Origin: Strigops habroptila
Lineage: Eukaryota > Chordata > Aves > Psittaciformes > Psittacidae
Assembly: GCF_004027225.2 (NCBI RefSeq)
Contig: NC_044278.2
Coordinates: 74,102,923-74,166,922 of the forward strand
Direction of reading: 5' to 3'
Length of the DNA stretch: 64,000 bases
Shown here: positions 1 through 11,500 of the stretch, in pieces
How positions within the stretch are numbered: position 1 is the stretch's first letter
Layout: every line of letters begins with the position of its first letter
Made by a program: the position numbers and the translations under genes
Notes under the pieces: generated by a model
Told to the model about the DNA's origin: nothing
The model's database searches: none
Seen by the model: only the letters and a program-made list of their open reading frames with translations

Positions 1-1206
1 AAAGCCATCCAGCTGGCCTTGGACATTGCTGAACGAGAAAAATGGCCAGTACTTTATCTCTATACTGACTCACGGATGGTGGCAAATGCCCTGTGGGGGT
101 GGTTGCAGCAATGGAAGCAGAGCAACTGGCAACGCAGAAGTAAACCCATCTGGGCTGCTGCATTGTGGCAAGATATCGCTGCTCGGGTGCAGAACCTGGT
201 GGTGAAGGTACGCCACGTAGATGCTCACGTACCCAAGAGTCGGGCCACTGAGGAACACCAGAATAACCAGCAAGTGGATAAAGCTGCTAAGATTAAAGTG
301 GCTCAGATGGACTTGGATTGGCAACATAAGGGTGAATTATTTTTAGCCCGGTGGGCCCATGACACCTCAGGCCATCAAGGCAGAGATGCAACATATAGAT
401 GGGCTCGTGATCGAGGGGTGGACTTAACGATGGACACTATTGCCCAGGTTATTCACGAATGTGAAACATGTGCTGCAATTAAGCAAGCCAAGCAGTTAAA
501 GCCTCTCTGGTATGGAGGACGATGGCTGAAGTACAAATATGGGGAGGCCTGGCAGATTGACTATATCACACTCCCACCAACCCGCCAGGGCAAGCGCTAT
601 GTGCTTACCATGGTGGAAGCAACCACCGGCTGGCTGGAAACATACGCTGTGTCCCACGCCACTGCCCGGAACACTATCCTGGGCCTTGAGAAACAAGTCT
701 TGTGGCGACACGGCACCCCAGAGAGAATTGAGTCAGACAATGGAACTCATTTCCGGAACAACCTCATAGACACTTGGGCCAAAGAGCATGGCATTGAGTG
801 GGTATACCACATCCCCTACCATGCACCAGCCTCTGGGAAAATCGAACGGTACAATGGGCTGTTAAAAACTACACTGGGAGCAATGGGTGGTGGGACTTTC
901 AAACACTGGGATACACATTTACCAAAAGCCACCTGGTTGGTCAACAGTAGGGGATCTGCCAACAGGGCTGGCCCAGCCCAATCAGAACTTTTACGTACCG
1001 TAGAGGGGGATAAAGTTCCTGTGGTGCACATAAAGAATTTGTTGGGGAAGACAGTCTGGGTTATTCCTGCTTCAGGTAAAGGCAAACCCACTCGTGGGGT
1101 TGCTTTTGCTCAGGGACCTGGATATACTTGGTGGGTAATGCGGGAAGATGGGGAAGTCCGATGTGTACCTCAAGGGGATTTGATTTTGGGGGAAAACAGC
1201 CAATGA
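1..1206 (+). CDS. pol: ERVL-type endogenous retrovirus pol, RNase H-integrase part (5' end outside window)
   Basis: The frame is open from base 1 to the stop at 1204-1206, about 401 codons, and continues left of the window. The first ~95 residues are the end of RNase H, with YTDSR near the start and the HVDAHVP and NNQQVDKAAK blocks. The integrase follows: an HHCC zinc-binding segment (WAHDTSGHQG, then CETC), and a catalytic core with Asp in WQIDYI (codon at 559), Asp in ESDNGTHF (736) and Glu in SGKIERYNG (844). The last two are separated by 35 residues, the DD35E signature. The order and motifs match avian class III ERVL elements, which integrate a DNA copy of their RNA. No stop or frameshift is visible, so this is a fairly young or lightly mutated copy. 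No env follows, as is usual for ERVL. Activity cannot be judged because gag, protease and reverse transcriptase are outside the window. Confidence 0.93.
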   Translation, partial: KAIQLALDIAEREKWPVLYLYTDSRMVANALWGWLQQWKQSNWQRRSKPIWAAALWQDIAARVQNLVVKVRHVDAHVPKSRATEEHQNNQQVDKAAKIKVAQMDLDWQHKGELFLARWAHDTSGHQGRDATYRWARDRGVDLTMDTIAQVIHECETCAAIKQAKQLKPLWYGGRWLKYKYGEAWQIDYITLPPTRQGKRYVLTMVEATTGWLETYAVSHATARNTILGLEKQVLWRHGTPERIESDNGTHFRNNLIDTWAKEHGIEWVYHIPYHAPASGKIERYNGLLKTTLGAMGGGTFKHWDTHLPKATWLVNSRGSANRAGPAQSELLRTVEGDKVPVVHIKNLLGKTVWVIPASGKGKPTRGVAFAQGPGYTWWVMREDGEVRCVPQGDLILGENSQ

Positions 1207-1634
1207 ACTCAATTGTACGCTGTTGCCTGCTCTATAACGCTTTTATAGCCCACCAGCTAGATATCTTCAGGTCACCAGCCATTGACCCTGACTTCCCTCC
1301 GATCATCACCTCAACAAAGAATGAATTTTGAGGAAACCAGACGAGCTCAGCAGTGACCAGATGAGTTTGGCGGTATCATCAGCAGGCAACAACCCAACAC
1401 TATGTACCGTCCCTCCTGCCCTGAAAGACTATTACAAGAGATGGAGCCTGACATCATGGACTGGATGAGTTCAGCAATCTTACAGGGATTGGTCCATGGA
1501 CTAGGGAACGATATCTTTCTCTGTGTGTGGGTGTGGGTGTATATATATGTGTATATATGGGACAGGGGTGATGGTGTGCTGAGAGATGTGGGATCTGAGC
1601 ATGACGTGAATGGTATGGAATAAGGGGTGGATAC
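1207..1634 (+). other. ERVL region between pol and 3' LTR, no env
   Basis: These 428 bases hold no env-like frame. A GT/TA-rich microsatellite lies at about 1523-1560. ERVL elements typically lack env, so this is the normal noncoding spacer and not obviously a deletion. Confidence 0.7.
1617..1631 (+). other. polypurine-tract-like site before 3' LTR
   Basis: A purine-rich run (GGAATAAGGGGTGGA) ends three bases before the LTR's TG. This is where the plus-strand primer of a retrovirus is expected. One T interrupts the purines. The assignment rests on position and composition only. Confidence 0.45.
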
Positions 1635-2208
1635 TGTCCTGGGTTCAGCTATAGCAGTCATTTTTCTCCTGCTTAGTAGCTGGTGCAGTGCTGTGTTTTT
1701 TAACTTTCAGCCTGGGAACAACGCTGATAACACCGATGTTTTTAGTTGTTGCTAAGTAATGTTTATTCCAACCAAGGACTTTCTCAGTCTCATGCTTTGC
1801 CAGGGAGGAGGGGAAGCCGGGAGGAAGCAGAGACAGGACACCTGACCCAAACTAGCCAAAGGGGTATTCCATACCACAGCACGTCATGCCCAGTATATAA
1901 ACCGGGGGGAGTTACCCGGAAGGCCCAGATCACTGCTCGGGTCGGGCTGGGTATCGGTCGGCGGGTGGTGAGCAATTGTATCCTCTCCCCTTGTTATTTC
2001 ACTAATCGTTATTATCATTGGTGGTAGCAGTAGTGGTTTTGTGTTATACCTTAGTTGCGGGACTGCTCTTATCTCAACCCGTGGGAGTTGCATTCTTCCC
2101 ATTCTCCTCCCCATCCCTCCGGGAGCGGGGGGAGGAAGAAGGGGGGGGGGGGGGAGTGAGCGAGCGGCTGTGTGGTTCTGAGTTACCGGCTGGGCTCAAA
2201 CCACGACA
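1635..2208 (+). mobile_element. 3' LTR of the ERVL provirus
   Basis: The repeat starts TGTCCTGGGTTCAG and ends CCACGACA, giving the canonical TG...CA ends, about 574 bp. The opening block (TAGCTGGTGCAGTGCTGTG) and the closing block (GAGTGAGCGAGCGGCTGTG) are typical of the abundant avian ERVL LTR. It lies directly after pol in the same orientation. A poly-G run at about 2143-2154 is probably slippage-prone. The same closing block recurs at 44845-44880, and a related solo LTR is at 34276-34862. The target duplication cannot be checked because the 5' LTR is outside the window. Confidence 0.88.
1894..1900 (+). promoter_or_regulatory. TATA box of the ERVL LTR
   Basis: TATATAA lies mid-LTR, about 260 bp from its start, where a U3 promoter is expected. 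The related solo LTR carries CAATAAA at the matching place (34550-34556), so its box appears to have decayed. Whether this one is active cannot be seen. Confidence 0.55.
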
Positions 2209-4659
2209 ACCCCAAATCCCAAAAAGTGCGTAGAGATAAGACCTGGTAAAATGTTTAGGCAATAATGTAAGAACAGCATAAGAAATAAGAACCTCCTGGT
2301 TCCCCAATGGGAGGATTTGTTGTGGGCTTGTTCCTTTGTACACTGGTTTTTCATGCAAAAAAGTACAGAAACTGGAGGTAAGAGACAGGTGTTCTGGTGA
2401 AAAAAGTTAAGTGCTCCTGTCTGGGAACGAAAAGTCTAAGGTGGGGATGTATGGTCCTCCTTCACCTCCAATAGTGATGAGTGGTGCTTGTTCCCTCTCC
2501 AGGGGTAAGTAGCCCCATCACAGTTATTAAAGAAGAACAAGGGGAGGAGAAGGCAGATGTGTCCATCCCAGGGGCTGGCCAAGGAATGTGGCTGGGAGAG
2601 GGGGGTGGGGAAGTCTAGCTGCTGCTGTGGAGCCTGAGTGGCTGCAATGATTCCTCAACATCTGCTCCTGCACCCTGCTGATGGCATTGCACAACCTGCA
2701 AGGGAGCACGAACTGCAAAGAGGGGAGCAAGTGTTCACATGGTTCCTGAAATGCTGGGATGGGAGATCTGCAAGGGTAGAACACTAACCAGTTCCCAGTG
2801 CAGTAGTGTGGTATGGCTTCTGAGAAACCTGAAGGGAGAATGGTGGCTGATGATGGATTAACAAGCCCTGAATGAAGTGACTCTAGCTTTGCCTGCTGCT
2901 GTCCTGAATGCTTCATATGCAGCATAAACCGGAAGCAAAGCAAGCTAGACAGCATGCCACCACACACAAAGAACCCTCTCCATTCCTACAATGGAGGAAT
3001 GTAAACACAGCTTGCTTTCACCTGGTAAGGAATCCAGTATACTGGAAGCAATTATGCCACAGGTAGAAACATCATCCCACCTTTTACTTTGGGCTAAGAG
3101 CCCCTAGAGGTGGGTGGCACCCCAGAACACATGCAAAACCTTGAGAACATTGTCCTCTAGTGAGAAACACCATAGCTATCCAATTATCCTTATAAGTGGC
3201 TGAACAGGAAAAGTAGCCCATAGTGATATCTACACTGATGGTAGCCGATGCTGTGTGGGGATAGTTAGACTGATGGAACACAGATAGAAGCCAGTGTAAT
3301 CCTGTCAAGGGAGCAGCTTGATTATAAGGATAGAGGAGTAAGTTAGCATAAATAACCTGCCAATCACTGTGATACCTGCAAATGTGTTGGTAACTGGAAA
3401 AAGAATTAATTCCCAAACAGGCAGACTGCAAGCACCAGTGATGGTGATGGCCAGTTGTTAGGTCCCAACTGACACTCAAGAGGCTAGCCAAGAATCAAGT
3501 ATTCTCTACCTCATTCTAGCACTCATGGTATCTGTGGTCACACAGAAGAAACTTTGGTGATAGGAGAGGTGCCTGCAGGAACCCCTACCTAGTCCCAGGA
3601 CCACACACCCATCAGCTAGGATGACTACACTGACACCATTCCATATCTCCTACAGGATAGGGAGGTTGTATGAGAAACCACTAGCATGAGTTGCTCAGCT
3701 TCTCTACTGGACTGCACTATCTCTCCCATGGCACAAAGAGGTTGTGTAATTCACAAAATACTGTATAGAGCTGTGATTGAAATCTTTTGGTATCCAAATT
3801 CCTATTGTGTCCCCAGTGTCAAACTGATCTTAAAACATAACAGTCCTAGGAAGTAGAAACCCCTCATCATGAATGGAATTTCAACCACACCTCCAATAAA
3901 CCATGTAACACTTCTCTACTAAGACATAAAAAGACAAAGAAGATAGTCAGCAGGGTATCTGACTGCAGCCTGATGAAAGGAATTACCGTAAAAGGAATCC
4001 TGAATCTTAGTTTCTCACTCCAGTATTCTTCATTCATTTGTGGATGTCAGTGATCCCTACAGAGAAAATGCATTCCTTCCCCAGAAGCTAGGAAATTGAA
4101 GGAATGGAGAATAACAGAATCACCATTTTATCTCTACCCTTTTAGTTAAAGCACTCTTCTAGGATGTGAGAAATCAGTGATCAAATTTGTAAGGTAAGCC
4201 TCAAGTCTTGCCTTGAAGCTCTAAGTTAAATGATTCAGAAATGTAATTTCTTTATGTAACGAAAACTACCTCCTCTTTTTTCCATCATAAAACATGAAAG
4301 CTGAAATGAACATAGAAGGCAAACCCACCATATGCCATAATTTTAAAACACCTACCAGAGCCTTTTGTTTTTCTTCTATACTACCTGAATGAAAGGAGCA
4401 ATGACATACTACAGTCTCAGTTCCTGACACAAACAATCTGAATTGAGGTCTAAGCTCCTAAGTATTCCCAAAGAAAATTGCCCCTGAGTAATTTCAGAAA
4501 GTTCACCTTGTCAAAAACAAAATTTGATTCTGGTAACTTAAAAGACTAAGGAAATAATCAGGGTCTTGTCTCATTTTGTGCAGTGTCTCTCCCTCACTAT
4601 CATAAAATGCAAACATTGTAAAGAATAATCACAAAGCAACTTGAAACATGAGAATATAC
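2209..4659. other. intergenic, no gene recognised
   Basis: The segment 2527-2967 is GC-richer than its surroundings and open on the minus strand for 146 codons. Another minus frame of 135 codons covers 3084-3491. Neither translation shows a motif I recognise. They could be remains of an old DNA transposon or chance open frames. The rest is AT-rich with no recognisable feature. Confidence 0.5.
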
Positions 4660-4782
4660 TGGATGGGGCTTTGAGCAACCTGGTCTAGTGGAAGGTGTCC
4701 TTGCCTATGGCACAGAGGTTAGAACTAGGTAATATTTAAAGCTCCTTCCAACCCAAACCATTTTACGATTCTATGAATCATT
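4660..4782 (+). mobile_element. CR1 LINE 3' UTR tail
   Basis: The segment runs from TTTGAGCAACCTGGTCTAGTGG through a diverged GGTTAGAACTAGGTAAT block to CCTTCCAACCC and CGATTCTATGAA. These are the ordered blocks of a CR1 3' UTR. Only the last ~120 bp is present, a typical severe 5' truncation. Confidence 0.85.
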
Positions 4783-4951
4783 GTAAGAACCCCTAGGTAT
4801 CTTACTCCCAAAGCTTCTAATATCCTGTGGTACCCAAATTCTAAGTAAACATAGCCTGTGAACCTTGTTGAAGCCTGGAGATTTCTCAGCCCTCCTGTTA
4901 CATTAAGCTTGAATTCAGAAACAGTCCCAGAACATAGAAATTCTTTTGAGA

Positions 4952-4966
4952 GATATATATATATAT
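4952..4966. repeat. (AT)n microsatellite
   Basis: About seven AT units in a row, between the CR1 tail and ITPRIPL1-like copy A. Confidence 0.9.
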
Positions 4967-5035
4967 TTAGGTTATCGTTACTATTTAATGCCACGCTGGG
5001 CAGGGTAGGGTGGGGGATGTCTCATAGTATGTGTA

Positions 5036-5606
5036 GGGGAACCAGGAAGAGGAGCCGTAAGCGAGAAAGTAGCTGCAAGCAGGGCAGCCGTGGAAGTCAA
5101 GAGGAGCAGGAACAGAAGGGGTAGAAGAAGACAATGACAACAACTTTGGTGACACATGTGATATGAGCCAGTTCTGGGCTGATGGCATCCAGTGGCCTGT
5201 GCCATACAGGGCTGAGATGTGCAAGTTGGTGGAGGATCTGGTAGATGAACTTCTTTGTGCCTGCCGAATATTTTGCAAGCATACCTTCAAGCCGCAGCTA
5301 CAGCCAGCCATTGGGATGGGCTGTGTCTATGAAGGCTGGAGTGTCTGGGAGGACAATGTCCTCTACCGCCTGCCTGTGCCCCTGCAGCCTCCCCCTGGGC
5401 ATCACTTTTGTTTGGAGCTGGACACCGCAGAGGAGGTGCTGACCAACGCCTCCTGCCTCCATGTGCAGCAAAAGCGTGTGTACACCAGGGAGCAGATGGT
5501 GGGAGACATGCTGTGCTTCCTCCACCACCATGAGGATGATGTGAAAGCCAGCAGCCCAGCCTCCTTGACACCCTTTACACCAACCAACAGCTGCATTTCC
5601 TTTTAA
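5036..5606 (+). pseudogene. ITPRIPL1: ITPRIPL1-like pseudogene, copy A (truncated)
   Basis: The translation contains the ITPRIP-family (Mab-21-like fold) blocks WPVPYRAEMCKLVEDLVDEL, LQPAIGMGCVYEGW, VLYRLPVPLQPPPGHHFCLE, LDTAEEVL and MLCFLHHHEDDVKAS. ITPRIPL1-like proteins are single-pass membrane proteins related to an IP3-receptor-interacting protein, usually around 500 residues. Here the signal anchor is missing. The RKRS-type basic juxtamembrane stretch (about 5045-5120) ends at a stop and is in a different frame from the core (open 5163-5606). One base appears lost near 5557, so the expected SLLDTLYTN continuation is read out of frame and soon stops. The C-terminal half is absent. The core 5186-5553 is identical at all but one base to 50555-50922 in copy B. 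It is a pseudogene with high confidence; the exact family member is less certain. Confidence 0.85.
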
Positions 5607-8129
5607 GAAAAGACCGTAAGAGAATCATAGACAACATTTCTGGAAACTCCTCTGATAATCATTTACTGACACCAGATGTCTTAAACCAGGGGAAATGTTG
5701 GCTCTAAGTTGCTGAAGGCAACTCTGGCAGGAAAATAGGGCAATTAAGTTGAACATTAGTATGTGCTTAAATTGTGGCAGTTAGTTAGCAAGTGAAATGT
5801 CTTAATGCATCTAAAAGCTTGTCCATAGTTTTAATTATACTCTCACTGAAGTGAATTACAAACCTCACAAGGCTCCCTAGGGTGTTCAAACAAACTTACA
5901 AATGTTTTATTCTGTGTGTTTGTGTTTTTTATTCTTCCACATAGGTTTTTATTTTTTTCCAAGAGTGTTATCTCGCTTTGTGATAGCTGATTGCTGGAGC
6001 GAGGCTGTTTCCTCTTGCCTGTCTGTCTTTTATTTTGCCTTTTTGTCACTACTGTTCAACAACTCAGCAGAATTAGGGATTGTACTTACTACCTTCCAAA
6101 CAATGCTTCATAACTCTCTTGTGATGTCACCGGTGGCTTTCCTAACTGGTCAATAAACCATTCTTTCTGGACAGCACACAGCAAAGCCTAACATACGTTT
6201 AGATGTCATGGGAGGACTATATCCAATGGGTCAATTATCAAAGACATTTGAGGCGTTGCTGACTCTAGTTTAAACTTTTGACAACTACTAATTTATCTTT
6301 CATGTTGCATCAAAATTTCCCATGTAATCACACGGTAAAGGTGTGAATTATCACACATAAAAAAAAATGTCAACAGCTTTTGCTTGGTATTTTCATACAT
6401 GTAATGATATGCAGTGTCAACAGGTGGAAAACATGGAACTCCTATGATGTACCTTAATGCAACTTTATGCACTAAAGTTTAGTTAGGACGGGAAAAATAC
6501 TCCTTTTTCCTACGTTTTTCAAGATACAACTCCTGATTGTCTGGTTGGGTTTTGTTTTAGTGTGTTTGTTTTCCAAACACTAATACAAAGGTTTTTGTTC
6601 CCCTACAAAGATTTTCTTGATCATAATATAATATGTATTTCAATATATAGTATTTGCTATCTGTAAATGTATTCAGGAGACAACATAAAACCAAATTAAA
6701 TGTTTGAAAATATCACTATTTACATCAGGGTGGCTTGATTAGAAGATTGTCTTTTGACCAAAACAGAAGTACCACCCCCCAAGCCCTGCAAAAGCCCAAT
6801 TTTTTAATTAGCTAAATGTGTCTTTTGAAAGCAGGAGCTATATGATCACTTCTTTTCACTAAGGTTTTAAAATAGCTCATATATTTTGAAACAATAATGC
6901 ATGTGTTACAGGTCATTCTCAAAGAGCCAATGAGTTTTCTTTATGAAATTATTCACATGACTAAAACTCCATGCAGACCTTCTTTGGGCCCTGATAAAAA
7001 AGGAAGGAATATCAATAGCACATAATAAAGAAAGCATAGTTCACTCACCAACCAGCGAGGGAAGCCTGGTAATTAAAACAGAGGTTTGCAAAGAAGTGCT
7101 TTTCCTGTTCTTTTATCAATTGATTTATTAGCAGCTCCATGGATTAAACATACCAATGTGAATTATTAGTGAGATTTCCAATGTGTGGAATGGGTACATT
7201 CAAGAAGATCAAGATCCTTGTGTTTATAGTCAACATGAACAAAAATACAGTTTAAAAATAGCAGAAGAAAAAAAATGCTGAGCTAGCAAGTTAATCAAAG
7301 GAGAAAAGAGGTCACCTGAACTCGTTCTACTGAAGCAAATTAATGCATAAAAAATATAGAAGCTGTCCATCCCATCCTTCTTATGAGCTGGAGGTGAAAG
7401 GAGACAGATGTACACTCCTTCTGTTCAAAGCAGGAATGAAAGATTGTATAATACTGACTTTCTCACTGAGATGGGGGGGTGCAGCTGGAGCAATTTCCTG
7501 CTGCACATCGTTATGAACAGCTCAGATTACATCCTGTGGTCACTCAGTTTCAGGATGTTTTCAGATGGAAGCATTCTCTTCCCATTCCACTTGTCTGCCT
7601 TTCTTTCTTGATGGAGCTTGTTTATAGTTGTTCTGTCTTTATTTCACCAGCATAGCACCAAATCTTCTTGATACCAAAGTTAGAGTTGTTGGAAGGTTTC
7701 TCCAAACATTAGCCAAAGTCAGTCAAGAGATAAAGGAATATGGTACTTTGGAATTAGAACCTGAATGTTTAAATATCATATCACCTGTGCTACTGTTCCC
7801 CTGGTAAAGTCTTTCTTTACCACTACCTTTGAAAAGAATTGCAGTACTCACTAATATACTAAATTCATTAATCCATCGCAAAACATCATGAAAAGCTGAC
7901 AATGGTGTTTTGCCTTTAATGGCTTGTGGTGGCTTAGCCTTCATAGAAAGCTGAGCTCCCACCCAGCTGCCTGCTCACTCCCAACCCTCAGCAGAGCAGG
8001 GGTAGAAACAGGAATGACAAAGCACATGGAGATTGCTTCTTAATTACCACGTTAGGCAAACCAAACTGAACTCAAAAGGAACTTAATTTATTGCCTGTTA
8101 GATATTTAGTCACTGATTCAGGCAGTAGG
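5607..8129. other. AT-rich intergenic, no gene recognised
   Basis: About 2.5 kb of AT-rich sequence with short homopolymers only. The longest open frames are under 90 codons and carry no recognisable motif. Confidence 0.6.
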
Positions 8130-8470
8130 AAACAAAAGGAGAAGCACCAAACCAATACCTTGCCTTCCCCTGTCCCAGACTCAGCTTCACTCCTGGCTCC
8201 TCTCCCTGAACTTTGCTATCCCCACAGGTCACACTCTATCATTTCAGCAAAGCAGCCAGTGTCTTCTGCCCTTTCTTATACACATCCTCCTCGAGCCACC
8301 ACCATTGTGGCTGCAGCCCTCAGGCATGCCCTGCAGTGGGTCCATTGGAGCTGGTTGGAACCAGCTGTGTCTGGCACAGGCAAGGCTCAGCCTCTCCTCA
8401 CAGAGGCCTCCCCACAGACCCCACCGCCAGCACCTGCTGAGTACAAGCACCCTGTTACAAGTAACTCCAC
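8130..8470 (-). mobile_element. decayed antisense LTR-type repeat (probable)
   Basis: Read on the minus strand, this GC-richer block has the order seen in GC-rich avian LTR-type repeats: a CTCTGTGAGGAGAGGCTGAG-like stretch, a GGTTCCAACCAGCTCC-like stretch, a CTCGAGGA block and a TAAGAAAGGGCAGAA stretch. This resembles the 5' half of the plus-strand element at 27775-28918, but it is much diverged and its ends are unclear. An open plus frame of 136 codons (8091-8501) is probably incidental. Confidence 0.4.
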
Positions 8471-8520
8471 TGTGGGAGCTGCAGGAGAGGAACATGCTTA
8501 ATATAAATCCCAACCACTAA

Positions 8521-11500
8521 GCTAGAGAGCAGTGTGCATGCTTTTTATACACCATCTGGGCCTATTCTCTCCTATTTGCTGTCAGTGCTGCGGCAGAATG
8601 GCACCACAGCTGAGAGCAGGCTGTTCATATATATATGCATGTCTCCATGTGTATATATGAATGTACAAATACACGTATGATGATACCTAATTTTTTTGAG
8701 GGTACCTGTCACAATAGGAAGAGGTACCTCCTGTCAAATTGCTCTAAAAATAATGGCTGCCTAATATACTTAAAAATATACAGTATGAAGGTATTGTTTC
8801 TTTAAAAGTTTGCATTCGTAATAAAAGGTATACAATGACAAATTACAAGGTCAGCTGAAATCTCCAAAATGGGTCTTCACCATTTTGATCACTGCAGGTT
8901 TAGAATTCAGCATTAAGCTGGTGTGGTTTAAACAGGTTTAATTAACTACAAGGCAGGGTTACTGGAAAGATTAATTAAGATCTACCTCCTACGACTGTGA
9001 GGAAACACTTTAAGTACTTCAAGAGGTATTGTTTCCTATAAGAGCAATCGAGCATTTTATATTTAGTGTTTTGACATAAAAAAACTGCACAAACAAAAAA
9101 CCAAGCCCAACTTTTTCTGATTTACTTGAAAGCCTGATTATCATAAATATTACTCTGTCCAGCAACACAAGAAAGGTAAAACATTACTTTTAGTGGTTTA
9201 AATGGAACTTTCTATATCTGTTTGAAGATACTTGCTCTATTTCAGCTAGGCATTGGCTGATCCTTTGAGTGATTTTTGTAGTGATTAAAGTGAGCTGGTG
9301 AGACAAGACCAAAAATAGATTCCTTGGCACTCCACCAACAGGTAATAAAAGTGTATGTCAGATATGCAGCTTTTCATCTTTGAAAATGTTCATCCTCAAA
9401 AGGTGACTTCTTTCACACAAAAAAACCCCCAATAATTAATCAGGTAATTATGTTGCCAGCTAACCTTCTGAACTGGCAGGAAAATTGCTTTTTATCTAAA
9501 AATTATTTCCCTAGAACTTCTCAAAATGGTAGAAGGGAATTAGTCTGAAAAAAATTATTTGCATCACATGTTATCAACTATGTACAACATCTAAACTCTG
9601 AGTCAGTTGCAAGTATTCACTTCAGGTAATGAACAAAATTAACTCCTGTGATTTTGGGTTTGTTTAATAATATTCATTCTCTGAAAAGCTGATGTTGTAA
9701 GATAAGATGCTGATGATATATTAGTTCAAACTTGAATTTTTTTTTTTTAAAGCCCTTTAAAATACTGCATCAGAGCATGCATCCATATCATGTAACTTAA
9801 CGCTTGTACAGTATATAGGTTTATGGCAAAGTTGTCTAGCTTCTCTTTAGAATCAGTATTGAAAAGTTAGCACTTAGTGGGATTCATTTGCTTTGAGAAA
9901 TCTAGCTTACGATGAGGTGACTTGTCATAGTACTGCAAATTATTGAGAGTAAAAATGAAGATCTCTACATTTGATAAGTCCTACCTGAATGTTTCAATTT
10001 GTCTTGTGCTCCAGTTCTTTGAGAGTTTTGATGCATGAGTCAAGTTGAAAAGCTAATATTTTTCTAAGAGCCAGTCTGATAACATCTAGGGTCTCTCCTT
10101 CCACACGTCTACACAAGGAAATTATCATACAGGAAAATGGGAGCTCCTTCTGGTTCAGCTTATAAAGTTCCTTCAGAAGTACACTTTGTCAAGAGTATAA
10201 GAGAAAATGTGGGAAGAGCAATGCAGAAATAAAGCATGTTTGCAGATAATTTAGCCCTTTGTTACCATTTAACAAAGATTTTTTTGTCCCTGTATCACTT
10301 CCAATTTACCTTAATTCCTTAGACAATACGTTACTTTTCATTATGTCAGGCTGCTGCCACCCTATGATTCTTCCTTCCTTTTGTGTTTTTACCATGTTTG
10401 TTCAGAAAACCTTTCACGTTGTGAGAGTGATGAGGTTGAGTGTGGTCTTTCTTGCCTCAGGACAAAAATGTAAGAAATCAATGCAAAAGACTTCACAGGA
10501 CTGAGGTGGGAAGAAACACTGTTAAACAGCTGCCTCTTCTCTTCCGAATTCATGTAGCCTGGATTTTGTTTCATTCTGTTGTGAAAAAAAAATGCAGTCT
10601 AATACGTACTTTTTCTTTCAAATACAAGTTTAACCTGTGGTTGAGGGTCTCAAAAATATTTCTGGTCTGACTATTCATGAAGCTACACAGGCTGAACCTA
10701 GTCTTATAATAGGAGCCAAACCAATTCTGTTCATCAGATTTTAGGTAAATCCAGCTTTTTCCTATTCCCATATTTTAACTAATTTTCCCTGCTCACAAGA
10801 AGTAAAAATATCCATAAAAATATTACATATATATGTTGCTTAAAGTTATCACATATTGCTAGAGCATAAGCAAGTCTTATGATTCAAAATACACACGAAA
10901 GTGAAAGCTTGCTATTTTTCTGTAAAGGATAAAGTGACATTACAACCAATATCAGTAAGGTGAAGACTTAATACTAGAAATTCATAGTTCTGTCGCGAGA
11001 CTGCACTGAATTGAGTTCTGAGAGAAAAAAGGTTAAGATTTGGCACTTCAGAAAAAAGCAAGCACACATAAAAAGATAATAAGGTAAAGGAGAGACCCTG
11101 AGTTATCACAGAATTTGAAGTATAAAGCAGAAATGACATAAAGGCCAGTGAATATGGAAACCTGTAACCATCTTACAGCAGGAAGAAAAAAAAAAAACCA
11201 ACAATGTAGGTTTGTTTACAGGGTTTAATAGCATACTTTTTTGTATTATACTTCTTCTACATGAGCAACCTTTTTCAAGATAAACTTTCCATGGTGAAAA
11301 CAAAATTGGACCCCATAGTAGTTTTCTTTCTAACTATCCTACCGCTTTCATTTACAGAAGGTAATTTTTGTTTTTTTATTAATTTAGGTAAATTTTTCAT
11401 TTAGGTAAATATTTCAAGTTAGTATTATCACTGATTGTGATGAATTTTTATGGCATTTTAATGCAGTTCATACTTTCTTTATGCTTTCTCATTTTAATCT

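Noticed and set aside
2527-3491. Two consecutive minus-strand open frames (146 and 135 codons), considered as a decayed Harbinger-type transposase
   Set aside because: No catalytic or DNA-binding motif could be matched in any frame; kept as unassigned.
8091-8501. 136-codon plus-strand open frame
   Set aside because: It lies over a GC-rich block that reads better as an antisense LTR-type repeat; the translation is Pro/Ser-rich without a domain.
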